A DNA stretch of 64,000 bases, from assembly GCA_030704615.1 (NCBI GenBank), contig CM060731.1:64028756-64092755 (forward strand). Direction: 5' to 3'. Below are positions 1 to 15,000 of the stretch, piece after piece. Numbering within the stretch: position 1 is the stretch's first letter; every line of letters starts with the position of its first letter. A model generated the notes under the pieces. The model ran no database searches and had not been told where the DNA came from. It saw nothing but the letters and a program-made list of their open reading frames with translations. The stretch is from Takakia lepidozioides. Its lineage: Eukaryota; Streptophyta; Takakiopsida; Takakiales; Takakiaceae. The position numbers and the translations under genes are program-made.

Positions 1-23
1 AAAAATTTCAAGGGAGGCCTCAC

Positions 24-628
24 TGGTCCAGGTCGATGATGCAGTGGGACACGATTTCAGAGCAATCGTCACCCCCGTAGCATGCATGACACACACATGT
101 GCCAAAGCTGCCATCCGTCTCTCTCGTCAAGTGCCCATGACCTGAGCAGGGAAGGGAGTTCGGAAAAGCGGTTGAATCAGTTGCAAAACACAAAGTAGTG
201 CCAGGTTCAGAAGAGTGAAACATGAGATTGAATGCACTGAAGCTTCTCTGAAGTAGCAGCGTTGAGATGAGGATCACATTGAGGGCCATAGAAGTGGCCA
301 TCCAGTGCGTTGCGGGAGCCTTCCCGCTAGCTTCGCAGTTGTTGGACAGCTCCGAGTTGGGCAACGATGCTGCCACCAAATGTTTTCGCTTTTCAGGGGG
401 TTTCAGCACCGGTGAGCCCAGAACGCGCCCATTCCCTCTCCCCTCGTGGTTGCATTCGTGAATCTCCTCACCTGTCACCGCCATTGTCGATCCACTGATA
501 AACAGCCTACACAGACCTGCAGTGATGCCTAGTTTCCGTGACATAACCAGCTTTGATTGATCCTGCCTTCCATTTTCAGAGAGTCTCACATCCTTCTGTC
601 CTCCCCTCTTTGTGACTTGCTGTTTCAT
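24..628 (-). CDS. Tryptophan aminotransferase-related / alliinase family protein, exon 1 (partial)
   Basis: Seen: an open frame from an ATG at 628 to a GTGAGG splice donor at 23-18; the rest of the gene lies beyond the left edge. Roughly 110 residues from that ATG there is a hydrophobic stretch of about 25 residues (around MALNVILISTLLLQ). It is followed by a cysteine-rich module containing CSGHG, CVCHACYGGDDCS and a further Cys. Known: this matches the EGF-like module that precedes the PLP-dependent aminotransferase/C-S lyase domain in alliinases and in TAR2/3/4-type proteins (auxin biosynthesis through indole-3-pyruvate, or cysteine-sulfoxide cleavage). Inference: a membrane-anchored or secretory TAR/alliinase protein. 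Which reaction it catalyses cannot be told because the PLP domain is not in the window. An in-frame ATG at 301 just before the hydrophobic segment is an alternative start that would give a short signal anchor. Confidence 0.75.
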
Positions 629-3600
629 TGACCACAATCAGTCTCTTCAGACAATGTGGTGCCCTCTACGTTCTTAGTTAGCCTGATTCGACAATGGCTT
701 GAACTTCTCTATCTGCATGAGCCCCGCCGTTATTTCCTCTCCTTTCACAAGGGCCCTCCCCTCCTTTCCGCCTCTTCTTTATCCGACTGGATAGTACTGG
801 TCTCCATTCCCGCATTCTATACCTGAGATCACATGCAAGCCATTGGTTAGCTAGCTGCAGTTGGCAAGTGGAGAGGTCCAAGACCAATGATTCTGAAAGC
901 GCAACTGAAGAATCCCCGGAAACTAATACCCCCTGGCATTACCAGAACGCATGCAAACATGTGATTTAACATGACTGCCGCACCTACTTTTGGGGCACCC
1001 AACACGGCTGCGCAGACTTCAGATTATGCTCCACACAAGTTCGCCACTCTCCTTCAGAGAGCCCAATTCAAGATGCTTGCAAGCATCAAACTGCCAGGCT
1101 CTCTCACAGAAGATGTCCACAGAAGACCCAAGCACCAAACTACCAGCGAAGCGGCCTCCGAAAGGACCTGGCTTCCAAGAGGCACAGCGATTTGACAGCA
1201 CTCACAAATCCAATCACCAAATCGCAAGCAAATCCAGCACACACCTTGTATTTCAACACTGCAACAGCGATGCATCACCCAGAAAGCGCGGATCGACCAT
1301 AGCGGCTGCCCTTGCCACGTCCTCCGGTTACCAGTCACCACAGCGCCGACAACTTAGATAACCAGACAGAATGTTGTAAATATCTCACTCTCATCTCTCT
1401 CTTAATGAATGTCCAAGTTTCTGCTCTGCATCTTCTTCTTCTCCTTCCTCATCTGGATAAGCAAAGTTGGAGCCCATCCACATACCCTCAACCATTCAAC
1501 TATCTCCATTTGTCCTCCACATCTTCTCATGAATCCCTCATGTCTTTGCTACTGACCAATCTGCCAAATGAATACTTCATGAGAGATGACTACACTTGTT
1601 GCTGAGTTGAAGCAATTATGTGCTGGTTCATGAACATGTGATATCTTTATTCTCTGTTCAACAAAGATTACAAATAGAGGGTTCCCCTGTACCAGTTTGT
1701 CATGCCAGGAATGAATCAGTCCACTAAATGTTTGATCTTTAAAAAATTTTAAAAAAAAGTTTGATCTTAGAAAAAAGAAAAAACTATGATCTATGGCACC
1801 CTCCACAGATGGGCACCTTGACATCCATCCAGGGGTGTAGAGGATAGGAAGAGGTGCCCAGAAGGTAATACACTGCATGAGGTGGGTGACTGGGACTGCC
1901 GGTCGGTCGTGTGACGTGTGTAATGATGATCATAGTTATGGAAGTCCATGACAATGATGAGCAACATGAGTCTGCAAAAGCTGCAGCACCCTCCTTCACA
2001 CTCGTTCACCCACACTCACTGCCCACATTCACCTTCCTCAAGACCCCAACCATTTCCTTGCCATGGAGAGTAGAGCTTTTTTAGACACATTCAGGGAGTA
2101 CTTACTACTTACATACTGAACCCAATTGAATTTCACCCATATGCCAAAATGCAGCTCTGGGGATTGAGAGTCAAGACTGTCATGGTTCTTGAGTTCTATT
2201 TGACAAGGGAGAAATGCAGCTGGTCCTTCCTCTTCTGATTTGGATGTACTCAATGTTTACTTCTTTGTTACTAAGGACTGCCTCCTGCAGCTTCCCTGCA
2301 TGGTAGTCCACCTTCTTTGTACAACTTTAAGGCTAATAGCCTGAGGACTACAAGCTTGAAACCTATGATTGTCTTACAATGAGGCTAAATAAGTTATGTA
2401 CTGCAAAGGTCACCTCATTCCTATATATAGATCACAGATCATGTTCTAGAGAGCCCCAGCCATACCCTCATTGCCTTTATCATTTTTCCATGCCCAGCCC
2501 ATCATCACCACTATCATTACCAAAGCAGATTTATCATGGCTGACTCCTCATTACAAAGATACCAACTGAAGTTGCTTTGCACTTTCCCCAATCGGCGGTT
2601 CCATTAGTGCCCAAATTAGTGGAGCAAAAGTAATGGGCAAGAGTGATGGGCCATGAATGCCATGGTGGGTGCTACTAATTAGCACTATAAATGTATGATA
2701 TGGTTATTACTGTCCCTCCAGGGTACACATTCAGTTATAGTAATGTGGGTTTTAACTATAATGATCTCCCATTCACTGGGTGCAAGTTAACAAGACTTAA
2801 GAGCTCTTTATGAAGTACAAGTTGAGTTGCCCATTTATGGTTTTCGTTAGAGAGACCACCAAACCCTCAGTAATTTCCCGGGACTTCAACCAAATCATCC
2901 ATACTTAGTTATTGAAGCAAATGTGTAACGCCCCAGAGTACACAGTAGCAGTGTTGACAATGGACATGCTCCTCATTTCAACTCCTAATAAGCATGCAAG
3001 ACTAAAACAAGTTGACACTCTGATGTGGTACCTCTAAAGGCCCTCTTCATCACTCTGCTCCTTTATTATTGCCGACTTGGTAGCAAACCTTCCACAAGCT
3101 TGCATATTTCTATTAAGGTTTCATTACATCGCTTTCAAGTTCCAACATGGGCACACAAACCGAGTGATGTGCCTGTGGCCAAGATGTGAAGGTATGTGGG
3201 ATGGTTGAAAGTTGAAACTCGGTGGAACATATTTAATGACTTCATCAAAGGGAGCCGAGGAGTTGTAGTGATGGTAATCAATGTGTGAAAGGAAATGAAA
3301 GAACAAATTGTCAACCCCTTCCCTCTGGAGTCTGTAAGTAGTATGTGGGTTGATTGATGATGGCTTCATTTCCTTCCTCATATTTCGGAGTGACTGTGAC
3401 TGTGACTGCGGTTTCAAGATATGTATATCATAATCCACCTTGAGAGGAAAGTCATTGAGCTTGTTTCTCTCTCTGAAAGGACTTGAATCAATGTCCTGTT
3501 GCTTTCTTGTTTGTCACTTTTCAGTGCACACATTTCATGTTGATCAGAGAAACAATATACTACAAACAATGAGTTACAATCATGGTTCAAAATACATCCA

Positions 3601-6000
3601 GGGACAGATTTGATTCGTTGAATTGAGCTCCAATTATCTCTGAGGATCTTTTTTCATTCTATTCTATTGCATTGCATTCCAAGCCTTTTTGGTTATTCTC
3701 TGGGCCAGTGCTCTCGAGGTGCACTCTAACGTGCCTGGGCATGCAGAAGGTGGGTCCCTGAAACAGATGTGGGGGTTTTGAGTCTCCCTTTTCTGCGCTT
3801 CTCTCCAAATTTGTATAAAATCTGGAGCTCGCAGTTCGATGCATTGAAGTCAAGAATCTGGAGCCTGAAGTAAGGAGTAGAAGCTACAAATACCGCTTTT
3901 GGGTTCTGAATGGTGGGCCCTTTAGTGCAGTATCGATGAGCAGGTTGTGCAGGTTGTTGTTGTTGAGGCAAAATTGGACACACTCACAAAAGTGCCCGGT
4001 GATTGTTGGTAGGAGTGTGTGAACTGTGAAGAGGAAGGAGAAGAAATGAAAGAAGAGATGACAAGCAGCAGCAGATAGGGAAGATAAGGAAGGGGGAGGA
4101 CGCTCATCAGCAGGCGATGGTCTTTCCAGCACGTGCAAAAGGGCGAGGGCTGCCCCCACCCTCATTCCTGTGCCGTCTGGCCCTTGCGATGCCGACACTG
4201 CACGCTCCCCAACGGCCAACTCATGGCCTCATTATGTTGTGTACTACATGCCAGGCCCTGCAGCCGTCTGTTGCACTGCCACCACCTTCTTCTCTCATGC
4301 TAACTTCTACCGGATTTGCTCGCACACATTGTAAGTAGCTAAGCAAATAGCCTTCAAGCTGCGGTGATGTCTCGACTCTCGAGAGATCATCGTACTTGGA
4401 AATACGAGGAAGGGCTTCCACTTACTTCCACTCACACTGCGTATGTAATCTATACAACTCTGCTCAAGCAAAGTGTACAACACTCCCATTATCCCAATAC
4501 ACTGACTGGCTCAGCATTGAATGAACATCTGCAGCTCAGCAGGCAATGATTGAACATGGATGTTACCGAGTAATCATTACGCTTGATTGTGCTGTGGGTA
4601 AGAGATCTCCTCGAAAGAGGGTACTTGTCCAATATTCTACTCAAATCATCACTCTCAGAATGGATCTGTCCTGCTACATGCGCATGAAGAGCGCTAAAAT
4701 TCCCTCGATGCAAACCTCCGTTTCGGTAGTGCCAGCCGTCTCCTTCCCTCACCTTTCCTTTCCAATTCACATACTCAAAGAAAAATTTCGAGCCCATTGT
4801 GAGATTGCAACATAGACTGGTCATCATTTTGATGGCTGCTTGCAGTGTCTTTGAAGCTTCATATGGAGTTCCACTACTGGATGTGTGTAATATCACTCCT
4901 TGTTGAGTCTGCTTGTTCTATCCAAGGGGGATGCAAAAATTGTTGGTGATGCAGAATGCCACAAGTTCTTGTTTAGTCTGCTTGTTCTATCCAAATGGAA
5001 ACTAATATTTCAAGGAAAGATTAGGATCCATGGATTTAGAGGTCATCTTACAAACTGGGCCCTTGTAAGAGGATTCTTCATTTCAATCCATCAAGAACTG
5101 GTTCATCTTTCTACACTCATATGTTTCAGATCTAATATATGACAAACTAATCCATCACATCAAAGTGGACTGCCCAAGTGGGTTCATGAAACAGTGCCTG
5201 TGCTCCTCGCAGCCTACACTCATGCCATTGTCTGCAGGCAACAGCGAGCATCGTCTTTGTGCACATAGTAACCCAATCATGTTGCTGTTCACTTCGTCAC
5301 TAGTTACATGGACGACTGTGGAAGAAAAACAATGCATAATTGGTCAGTAAACTTCCAGAATGATGGAAGCTACTTTGGAACTGTGATACTATGCGAGTAA
5401 AGAGTGTGGACAACTATCCAGAGTTATTCACAACCTTGCAGTTGGCCATTCCACTTACCAAGGATTTAGTTTTTTCTCTTTCCCCTACATCACAGGGCTT
5501 TCCTTTAAGGGAATTGTTAGTGGGCTGTTGAGGGTATTACTGCACAAATAGATATGTAGATGACAAGGAATGTGGTGTTGATGCACTATTTTGAAGTGAG
5601 CCAGGGGGAAGCTGTTGTATGCAGTTGTGAGGATGTAATGCAGGTGCACCTTGATGGGGCTCTTGACAGTGTGGCCACCCACCTTCTGACTGCAGGTGGA
5701 TTCATTTTCTATTTGATTTGCAGCTAAACTATCTCTACTTGTGCCCTACAACTATATATTGTAGGAGACAGCTTTCTTACATGGGCGCCCTTCGAATCGC
5801 TAACGGGCTTTTAAATCACTCTGCCCTCAACTTTTTTATGGCACATGTGCCTCACTAAGTAAACTAAGCAAACAGTGTCACGGCCCCAAGAGGACGTATA
5901 GAGATATGCACAACTCCTACATGACTTCTACACTCCTTCCGGCATTCCATGCACATACATAACTGGCCACAAGTTTGATCAACTCACAAAACCTGGATGA
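629..6000. other. Intergenic region, no supported gene
   Basis: About 5.4 kb between the TAR-like gene and the FIP1 3' end. Reading frames here are short, overlap on both strands and show no recognisable domain. A 20-bp direct repeat (TCTGCTTGTTCTATCCAA core) occurs at about 4908 and 4979. A TATATATA-like motif at 2422 has no gene attached that I can support. The part next to 629 should hold the TAR-like 5' UTR and promoter. Confidence 0.5.
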
Positions 6001-6020
6001 ACCAATAGATCAAAAGGAGG

Positions 6021-9000
6021 CTACCCGTTCCCACCACCCCATCGCCGTTTCCTCGCTGGCCGCTCTTGTTTCACCTCCACGGTGAGTGGCTGGGCTGTGC
6101 TAGAGTTATTCTCTTCCCTTTTAGAAACATTATCAGTTGCTTGTTTTTTTAGCCTTCCAAAACGCTCCTTCCGCTTCTCTAGAACAGCTGCCGAAACTGA
6201 ACTTGTTGGCTGTGACTGCTGCAGGTCTTCCCCAGGCTTCCGGTTGTTCACATCCAACATGTCCGGATGCTTATTGTCTTTCTTCACACTAGTGCCATTT
6301 CCACTCCGTTCAACCTTGGCACCATCCTTGTCAGCATCCATGTTTGCGTGCCGCTTGCTTACATATGCAGTTCGCTGCTTATCCTTACGCTCCTTCAAGA
6401 TGTGTTCTGCAGCTTGCTGTTCCACTCGCAAGTGGTCCTGCAGCCATAAAAGCCCTCCAGACCTTAGCAGTAGTGCTTAGATGCAAGTAATCAACCAACA
6501 AGTTCCTTAACTGGTAAATACACCCTGAAGATTCTATGGAAGGACTGGTGAGAGTACCTGTGCTGCAAGAACCCTCCCTGCCTCAGCCAATGAAACATAT
6601 CATCCTTAGTAGTTCACCTGGGAGTTCTAAAATTACTGTGGGCCACCTTAAACCCAAGTTTGGTTATGCAGAGTGGATGACAGAAAGATCGAGAACCAAC
6701 ATTTAGACCAGTGGTAAGGGCACAAGCCGCCTCACTAGTGGTTGTGGGTTCAAACTTCAAACCACATGTTGGATGTCATAAACGTAACCTTCCCACAGGA
6801 AGGCAGTAGCCCTTCGGGATCAAGTGACACCTTAAGTTACCCTTGCTTCGGCAATGCATTCACATTTTCAGAAAGGTCCGCATGAATTTCGATAAAACTT
6901 CAGAAGTTTTAGAGGAGGTGCACAACTTCCGCTCGCCAAATATGTAAGCATATGAAAAGGGCTGACAAACTCACTACATACCTGCCGTCTATCAGCTGTG
7001 TGCCGTTGACTGGTTGATGGTGCTTCCTGTGGACGCCGTTCTTGAAATCTTGTGCTATGGTGAACCCCCTGTCTCTTATCCACCTCCATGGATGCCTGCA
7101 AGTCCCTTTCCTTGCGGCTGGTCCAGCGCTCCAGTTTCGATCGCCCCCTCCGTTCTGTCTCATCCTCATCTCCTGAAGATTCACTTTCACTAAAGACAGA
7201 TTTCTCTCCCTTTATGGAGACAAGTCGGCGGGCATTCTCAATATCCTGACCCCTTTTTGAGGATTCCTGGGACCTTTTTGATGGCAATGCCTTGCGATCC
7301 ACATGTCGTGCAACCTCTGCAGCTTGGTCCTGCAAATCCATAGGAAGACACATTTCAAACAAGGGTGTGTCTCTCTAATCTACCATGTACTTTTGAGAAT
7401 GCATAACATGAAATTCAACAAAAGACTGCACATAACCCAGATCTGATGTTCTCATGTCCCACTGAGTACAGACATATGGTGTGCACAGCTGGAGGTTTAT
7501 TTGTTGTGTCTTTGACGGGAGGATTGACAGTTCTGGGTGTGCCTAGCATAGCAAAATTGCTAGGCTCTAAAAGCGAGCATAGTCTGAAAGAGGGGGTAGT
7601 CACTTCATTGGTGGTAATGAGGCCTTTCTTAAAGCCAGCTCTCCCTGTCAATGCAAGAAGCATGGAACACATCGTGGCCCTCAATTGCTCCATAATCATA
7701 CTCATCCACCAAGCATATATGGCTTGGGAGACAATCATAACAACAGCTTTTCAGGATTTTCTGAGCAGGATCTCCTTCAGTAATACTCATTCAATTGTCC
7801 ACAGTTTTCGACAGGGCACCTTGTCATTGTGAGCACTTTGGTGATGCTCATCATTTTTGTGCCTCTTACTTCCATCTGAATGAACACGGTGGTTCTTGTC
7901 TCCTGAATGGGACCCATTGCGCTCAATGACAATGTCCCTGCCCAATCCTTCCCATGCTCGCTTCTGCTCGTGTACATCATCATTTCTTTTCCGCTCCTCC
8001 CGAACCCGCAATTCTTTCTCCCTGTTCACAAATACTATGTTTGGTGTCTTCATACATGCCTATACTGAGGGTCTTCCCTCCGTGTTTACCCCCCTTTCAG
8101 CAGAACATTCTTCAGGGTAGTAACCTGTGTCTGACTGACTCTCTCTCATGCAAACAGCTTGGTTGCAGGTTCATCTCTCTACAGAAAATGAATAGTTTAC
8201 CTACGGCCTGCATATGTTGCGTAACTTAGTTGCTACTGGGTATCCATATTGCAAAGTGAGAGGCCCAGATGCAATCAGGGTCCTCGAACCTACTGAAGTA
8301 GAAAACAAGGTCAATTATTGATTTGTCACTCACAGGATAGTGCACAAAATCATCTGCTACAAATTAGTAAACCAAGCCAAGTGAACAATGCATCATACCG
8401 GTGTCCCCTCCTGTCAACTCTTGAATCTTCTGTTCGATCTTTTCCCCTTCCCCGCAGGTCCTCGTGCCGTGTTTTCCCTCTTGAATGATCCTCCTCTCGG
8501 TCAACCCTCTCCTCCCTCACCCGACTTCCCTCCCGAGCACGGGGTCTTCCTTCCTCTCTTGCCCGGGTCCCTTCCCTTTCTCGACTGAACCAGGCCTCAT
8601 CATCACCAGCTCCTTGACGGGTTCGACTGTTCCGACCTACTCTATCCTCTTCTCTTGCTTTTTCTCCATGCATCTCCTCCAATCTCCGTCGATGCCCAGC
8701 ATCATCCCTTTCCCTTTTCCACGACACATCAACCCGCTCCTTGCGATGCCGATATTCTTCAGCTCTCTCCCTCCTCCGTGCTTCTTCCTCTCTCTCTCTT
8801 GCCTTATCTCTCCGAGTGCGGACTCCATCCTCCCTCTCTAGCCTATCCCTATCTGCCATGTCTCGCCCCCTCCTTTCACGAATATTATCATCCTTCACGT
8901 TCCTCCGTTGAGATTCTTCTCTCTCATTGGGCTGCCACCTCTCCCTCTCCTCATCACGTCTGCTGCTGCGCATGGAATTACTTTTTGGTGGACGATATCC

Positions 9001-12000
9001 ATCTAGCTCCTCATAAGGACTTCCATCTTGTGCCAAGGGCCTACTCCGTGACACATCCTGCCGTCGTGGTTGTGAAATTTCATCACTACCATCAAACTGT
9101 TCCTTCGACTGCTCCCAGCTAGAGTCCGAACCCTCTCCACTAGATTCCGACAGTGAAGTTTTCACATGGCTAGACTCCTCTCTTTCTGCTTTAGGTGCAG
9201 AGACTTTAGCTTTCTTAGAAGCTCGGGCAGTATCGCTGGGCTCCCAACTGTCTTCATCAACAAATTGCTCCTTTGGAGCAGACCTCTTACGATCTTCCGA
9301 ACGTCCCTCAACTGATGGTTCATCCACACTCTTCTCTCGTACGGTGGAGATAGAGCGCCTAGCAGCCACCCTTGTCTCTACCTCATACTCACGGCTCGGA
9401 CTTTCATGTTCCCTACTTTCTCGAATGCTTTGAGGTTCTCGCCCAGACCAGTTGGCCCCACTTCCATTGCTATGCTCCTCTTCCCACTCCACAGGAGGGA
9501 CCCCCCGTGGTGGAGTCATCAAATTTGGTGGTGTCCTACGCCTGCTGGTGTTCATGTAACAAACTTGTAAACAAGAGGGTCTCTACTAAATTCCATCTGT
9601 ATAAATCACATGTCTCATTGCAGTAGATAAACAAATTCGAGAAGGTCAGTTAAAACAAAGACATTTTCTTAGGCAGTGACTATGACTTTGAATCCGGTTT
9701 CGACGCAACTTCAACAATACCAGGCAGGCACATTGATTGTGATAGTCCAAGAGAGGGCAAGGATGCAAACATCCAGGGAGGGGGGGGGGAAGAAAGTGTA
9801 CTAAAAATTGAACACATCCAGATACTTGTTTGGAAAAATCTGGTGATAGCCTGTAAGATAGCTCCTGACAGCTCCTACTGAAGACGCAGCACAGCCACAG
9901 ACAGTATGACCAGTGCTTACTTGGAGCTACCTCTCTTCTCCAACTAACATTGCTCTCACAAATCTGGAAGGGCAGCCCTGATCATACATCACACAGCCTA
10001 ATACGCAATAGTCATACCTCAGAGGCTCATGGAAGTCCATCGGCAGCATGCGAGGAGGGAAGTTCTCTTGTAAAATTCCAGGTCCAGGACCAGGCAATGG
10101 GGCCATGCCAGGCCTTGGTCCACCATACATGGGAGGCCTTCCCATTCCCCCCCTGGAGGCCACATTCGAAGTTAGCACAGGAAGTTTTGAGACAAAAATA
10201 AACTGATGAGATCAACAACAACTACTGCAGTAAGTTAAGATCTGCACAATAGCTTGTTTTTTGGGCCTCAGGGACAGCCAGATCCTCACACCCTCTTTCA
10301 CTATTCTTAGCACAGACTGATAAAAACGTGATGCTTCAAGTAAAAACAAAAACATAACATGCATCTCAAATAGAATTCAAACTTCAAGGGGAGTGAGAAC
10401 TCTTGAATATGGAGGTAAAGAGCTAGACTCTCTCTCTCCACGTCACCTTTCTTGTTTTGGGAAGAAACAAAATGTGTGCCTAGGTTGTGGGCATGACAAG
10501 GTAAGGGTTCTCCACTTGATCACTGTGTATGCGTGAGTGAAAAATCCTTGCCTCATCATTGAAGAGAGTTTCACTCCACCTCTGCCCTCGAAATGACGTG
10601 CCCAAATGCCATGGCTACAGCCACTTTCCTTCAGCCTGAATTTCAACCCAAAGAAATGCTCTTGTGCAAGTCCTTTGGGAGAACATCTACATGGAAAGAG
10701 TACATATTCCAGTCTGTACAGCTGCAATGAGAGAGGGCGTTTACCAAATCACTTACCCCTCACCTTCCTCTCCTTCCTTACTTGAATGAGCCCTTTCATC
10801 ATTGAACCTTTGTTGAGTCACAAGGCTTCCTTGCATTCATGATGAATGAACACATCTCTCGCTCTCTCACGCTCTTTGGGACATCCACAGACAGACACAT
10901 GTGGAGACACTATCAGGCGACTCTCATACAGCAGAGACACAGTACCTCTTCAAACCTTTATGCAAACAGCTCAAGTGAGGGCAGATCACAAGGAACAAGG
11001 TACAACGCTTGTAATGTGCTCATACCTTCCACCAGGCGGCAATCCAAAAGGACCGCCTGGAAACATGCCAAAATCAGGGCCAGGACCAAACTCAGGACCA
11101 GGGCCAGGTGGTCCCATGGGCATACCTGGCCCCCTAGGAAAAGGCCCAGGTCCCTCAACAACCATGTGGAGAGCTGGACGCAGACCCATGCCATGCATGG
11201 GTCCTCCTCTCATGCCCATCCCCATCCCCATATTGTCCGACTCCCAAGGCTCAGGGTGGGGATAAAAATCCACCCAGGGGCCTGGGGCTCCTGGTCGAAA
11301 GTCGCGGGGTTCATCTTCAATGCGATAGGGAGGGACTTGCTCCATGGTCGGGCCACCCCTCTCATCCTCCTCCCGGTACTCTTCGTGGTGCATGCTTGAT
11401 GGTGGTACTGGCTCATCGTCAGCAGCATCTTGCAGAACAATCTGTTCGCAAGTGGAGATGCTGCTTTAGATATGCCATCTGGCAAGCTCATAATACTACA
11501 CTCAATACTACTCACAATACTACTCTACGTTGATTACATACACAGTTCTGTTCTTCAATTTGTGTGTAGCTTCTGGCTGACTATCTGGTCATTATCTATC
11601 AGCATGCAGGAAAATTACAGACTTCCATGCAGGTAATTGCCACATTAGGGTCCTTGTGAGCACTACCAGGTAAACCTGACCGTAACAACCATACCACAAA
11701 CAAGACTAAAGACATTTTTCAGCTGCTTGAGAAGGCAGGGACAGAACCTGAATGACTGCATCAGAATCACGAGTGCGACGACGAATATCTGAGGAAGGGC
11801 GCCTCTCTCCACCTCCACCATCAACCTGAATTGCCCGCCCTGTTGGCTGGACAGAGAACAGGTGGGGAGCCGACACTTGTGAGTGCAAACATTGCAAAGT
11901 TGACACTAAGATACAACCAACTCTACATAACCACCACAACAGTTAAACCACTAGAGAATGTAGTAGAGAGAAACGGCGGGGCAACAAAAGAAGAAAACGA

Positions 12001-15000
12001 AATTCTAATACAGCCATGGGAGGCCCAAGGAGAGGGAAAAAGAGGAAGGGGAGGGTCAAAACAGTACAATGGTTGAGCGACCTCGGCCAGTCCCACGCCC
12101 TCGCCCAGCTCCTCCTGCATGCGTGGCAGAATCAGGTTGGCGTTGTTGGGGAAAACTGAAGTCCCCTGAGCCATCCTGCATACTTGCGGCTGCAGCTAAC
12201 TCCGGAGGTAAATCTGGATCATACTCCTGTCTCACCCCAAGGACAGAACAAGGGGGCCATAAAATTGCAAATTGTTAGGAGGATTTGATCCTAAAGACAA
12301 CGAATTTAATAGTATGTGTCTTCCCTGCTTTTCAACACTGAACAATGCAGAAGTGATAGTAATCTGGTCACGGTGCACAATGCAGAACAAAGAACACAGT
12401 ATCCACGTAGCAAGTGCCATGCACTTTGGGAGAATCTGAAGAGAAGGTCCTTGCTAGTAAAAGATCATCTTTGAGCTGGGCATTTTGGTAGGATGAAGTA
12501 AAGTAAAAAAGAGAGCACGATGAAAAGTTTACAGAACATTCACACGAATTAGACTCTGTGCTTCAGCAGGACAGATGATGCAATATCTAAGTTGACGGCC
12601 ACCTACTATTGGGCATTCTGGTTTAATACTGGCAAAGCAAATCGCATGCCGTCAAGGTCAAATATACATCATATAGGACAAAGGGACTTGAAAAATCTAC
12701 AATTATTTTGTGAGTGACTGTTGGCTCAAAAAGAGCGATTTGACCACCATTTGCTAAGCTTGACCGGAAGTAGTACGTCCATCGCACAATGCACGGACAA
12801 ATAGAGAACAATTATGCATCTCTTATGCGCGACTGTAGCATCCTAGTTAATGAATAAAAACCAGCAGTTTGAGTAGCTTAAGTGGGAAATGCTAACCTGT
12901 TCTGACCGCCCACTTTCATAGACTCGAATTTTGCTCTGCATGGTTGCCTCCAGTCGCAGCTGGGCCTGCAAACAGAGATCCACCAACCAACCAAGCTCCT
13001 TACATCACAACTCGATGAAGTACTACAGCAAGCTCAAGCCATAATAACCCCGAGGAGATAAGTGAAGATGACATTCAAGCACTAAATACAACTCATTCAC
13101 ACATGGAGAGATTCTCATTCTGCAACATGGCTTTATCGTTGTCCTCCACCCAATATAATGTTACTATCCCATTTGGTATAGTCACGGTCTACTGAGCATA
13201 TATAAGCCATACAATTATGTGCATGCATACCCTCTCTTTGCTTCTATTCATGGGATTAGCAAATGAGCAGGGTATGAAGGTAAGTTAGGAACATATTGCT
13301 CCCAGATACTAAGGCAAGATCAGGGGACACCCCAGGAAAGTCCATCGTGACATGTAACCCCAGTAGCTAATTACCTTCATTTGACATCCTATTAGGGGTA
13401 TGTCCTGGAGTTTTAGCACATCCCTACTTCACTGATTTGGACTTCTTGATCATACAGTTGATAGAAGTCATGTATTGTACCCTGAGCAACAGAACCTGAA
13501 AGTACCCACTCCTAGCTGAGTTTCACTTGCACTAGAATTTACTTCCCATATTGGAACTTATGTTACCTTTCCTTCAAGGCCTAGCATATAACAACCAATC
13601 CCTACAATGTAAAACCCAGATGACAAGGCGTGTTGTTAAACTACTCAGGAAGGCTGCAGAGCAACCAGATGCCTGGATTCCTGAAAGGATGAAGAAGTAC
13701 CAGTTGTCGACAATATTGTTTCCAGGTACTCTCAATGAAGCCGAAATTGAAGTAATCGGTAGGGTCAACACCAGGGCGTCGCCATGGCTTATCCTCCAGG
13801 GAATCAAGGTCTATATCAAACACAGACCTGCACCATTACAACTTCCTCAAAACCACAGCAGGCTGCAATGACTGCAAATACCACCACTAACCTGTACACT
13901 TGGTCAAAAAAATGCAATCATCAACATATCAAGCATTCATTAAAGCGAGCCTGTGGTCGCATGAAGAAGCCTGGGTGGTTCTTGTGCCAGAACTCCTGGC
14001 CACCCACATAAGATCAATGAGGGTATAGGCCAAGGATCAATTTCCATCAACCTACCCCTCGATGCGAGTTACAACCCCTATGTAGAAGTGGAAACTTTCA
14101 TCCTAGAACCAATAACCATGCCTCAATACAACCAGCCGGACTTGGTGGTTGCTTACTTAGTGGGTGGGAGATTGAACTCCATGCCGTTAGAATACCCACG
14201 ACCTGCTGAAGTCCAGGGACCGGCACTACTTTGCACAACCCTCTGGGAGCCAGAGCTGCCACGGCCCCCACCACCCCAATCCCCTCTTCCTGTACCTGTG
14301 CCCCTGCCTTGTCCCCAACCTGATGCAACACCTCCCCCTCTGCCTCCAGCACCAGCACCTTGTGGAGCTCCTGCCTGCGTAGATGTTGCCACACCAGCTG
14401 TTGCAGCACCAGGCCTGACATACTGCAATGGCATCCAAAATGGTTTTTATTTTAACTAACTACAAATTCTATGTAAGCCTTAACTCTCTCGCGCCCTACC
14501 AGAGCTACCAGAGTGAAGGGCTCTCACAGACCTACAGTGAAGCCAACCCGGGGAGCAGTCAGGGCCCCAGCCTAAGTATGGGTAAACCCTCTCCTGCAGG
14601 GCGTGTTAAACATGATTTCCTTGCCTCCTAGCTGCACGTCTGGTAACACACACCGGATGAAGGTTACACTTGCTATCATGAGAAAGCACCCACCCCAGCA
14701 ATGCCTGAAACATAAACGCTTGCATGATCACGTGAGTCAAACACTCACTATAGGAATATGAAAATATAAATCACTTGGCAAGGCATAGACAAGGTACCTT
14801 ATATTGCGAATGATGAGATTGAGTGTGGTAGCCTTGACCACTGTAGCCAATGCGTGGCACCCCTGGACTCGCCCCAGATCCTCCAGCCTTACCGGCTGGT
14901 CCCCTATCCTCAACTCCTGCATATATTTGCTGTGAAATAGGTCAACTGTAACAAGAGAGGTCTGACTGGCGTCAGAAATGCAATGCGCATATCAGCATCG

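Noticed and set aside
4489-4896. Minus-strand frame of 135 codons
   Set aside because: No domain, no splice support, and an overlapping frame of similar length on the other strand; probably chance.
7446-7832. Plus-strand frame of 128 codons in FIP1 intron 11
   Set aside because: No recognisable domain on either strand, and it overlaps exon 11 antisense at its end; intronic sequence is the simpler explanation.
9780-9790. G-run (about 10 G) as a possible G-quadruplex or regulatory site
   Set aside because: A single homopolymer run inside a FIP1 intron, without the spaced G-tracts needed for a convincing quadruplex.
14088-14459. Proline-rich plus-strand reading frame of 123 codons, and similar plus-strand frames at 8655-9122 and 10839-11399
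   Set aside because: They lie antisense to verified FIP1 exons whose codons have matching phase and family similarity; the frames are compositional shadows.
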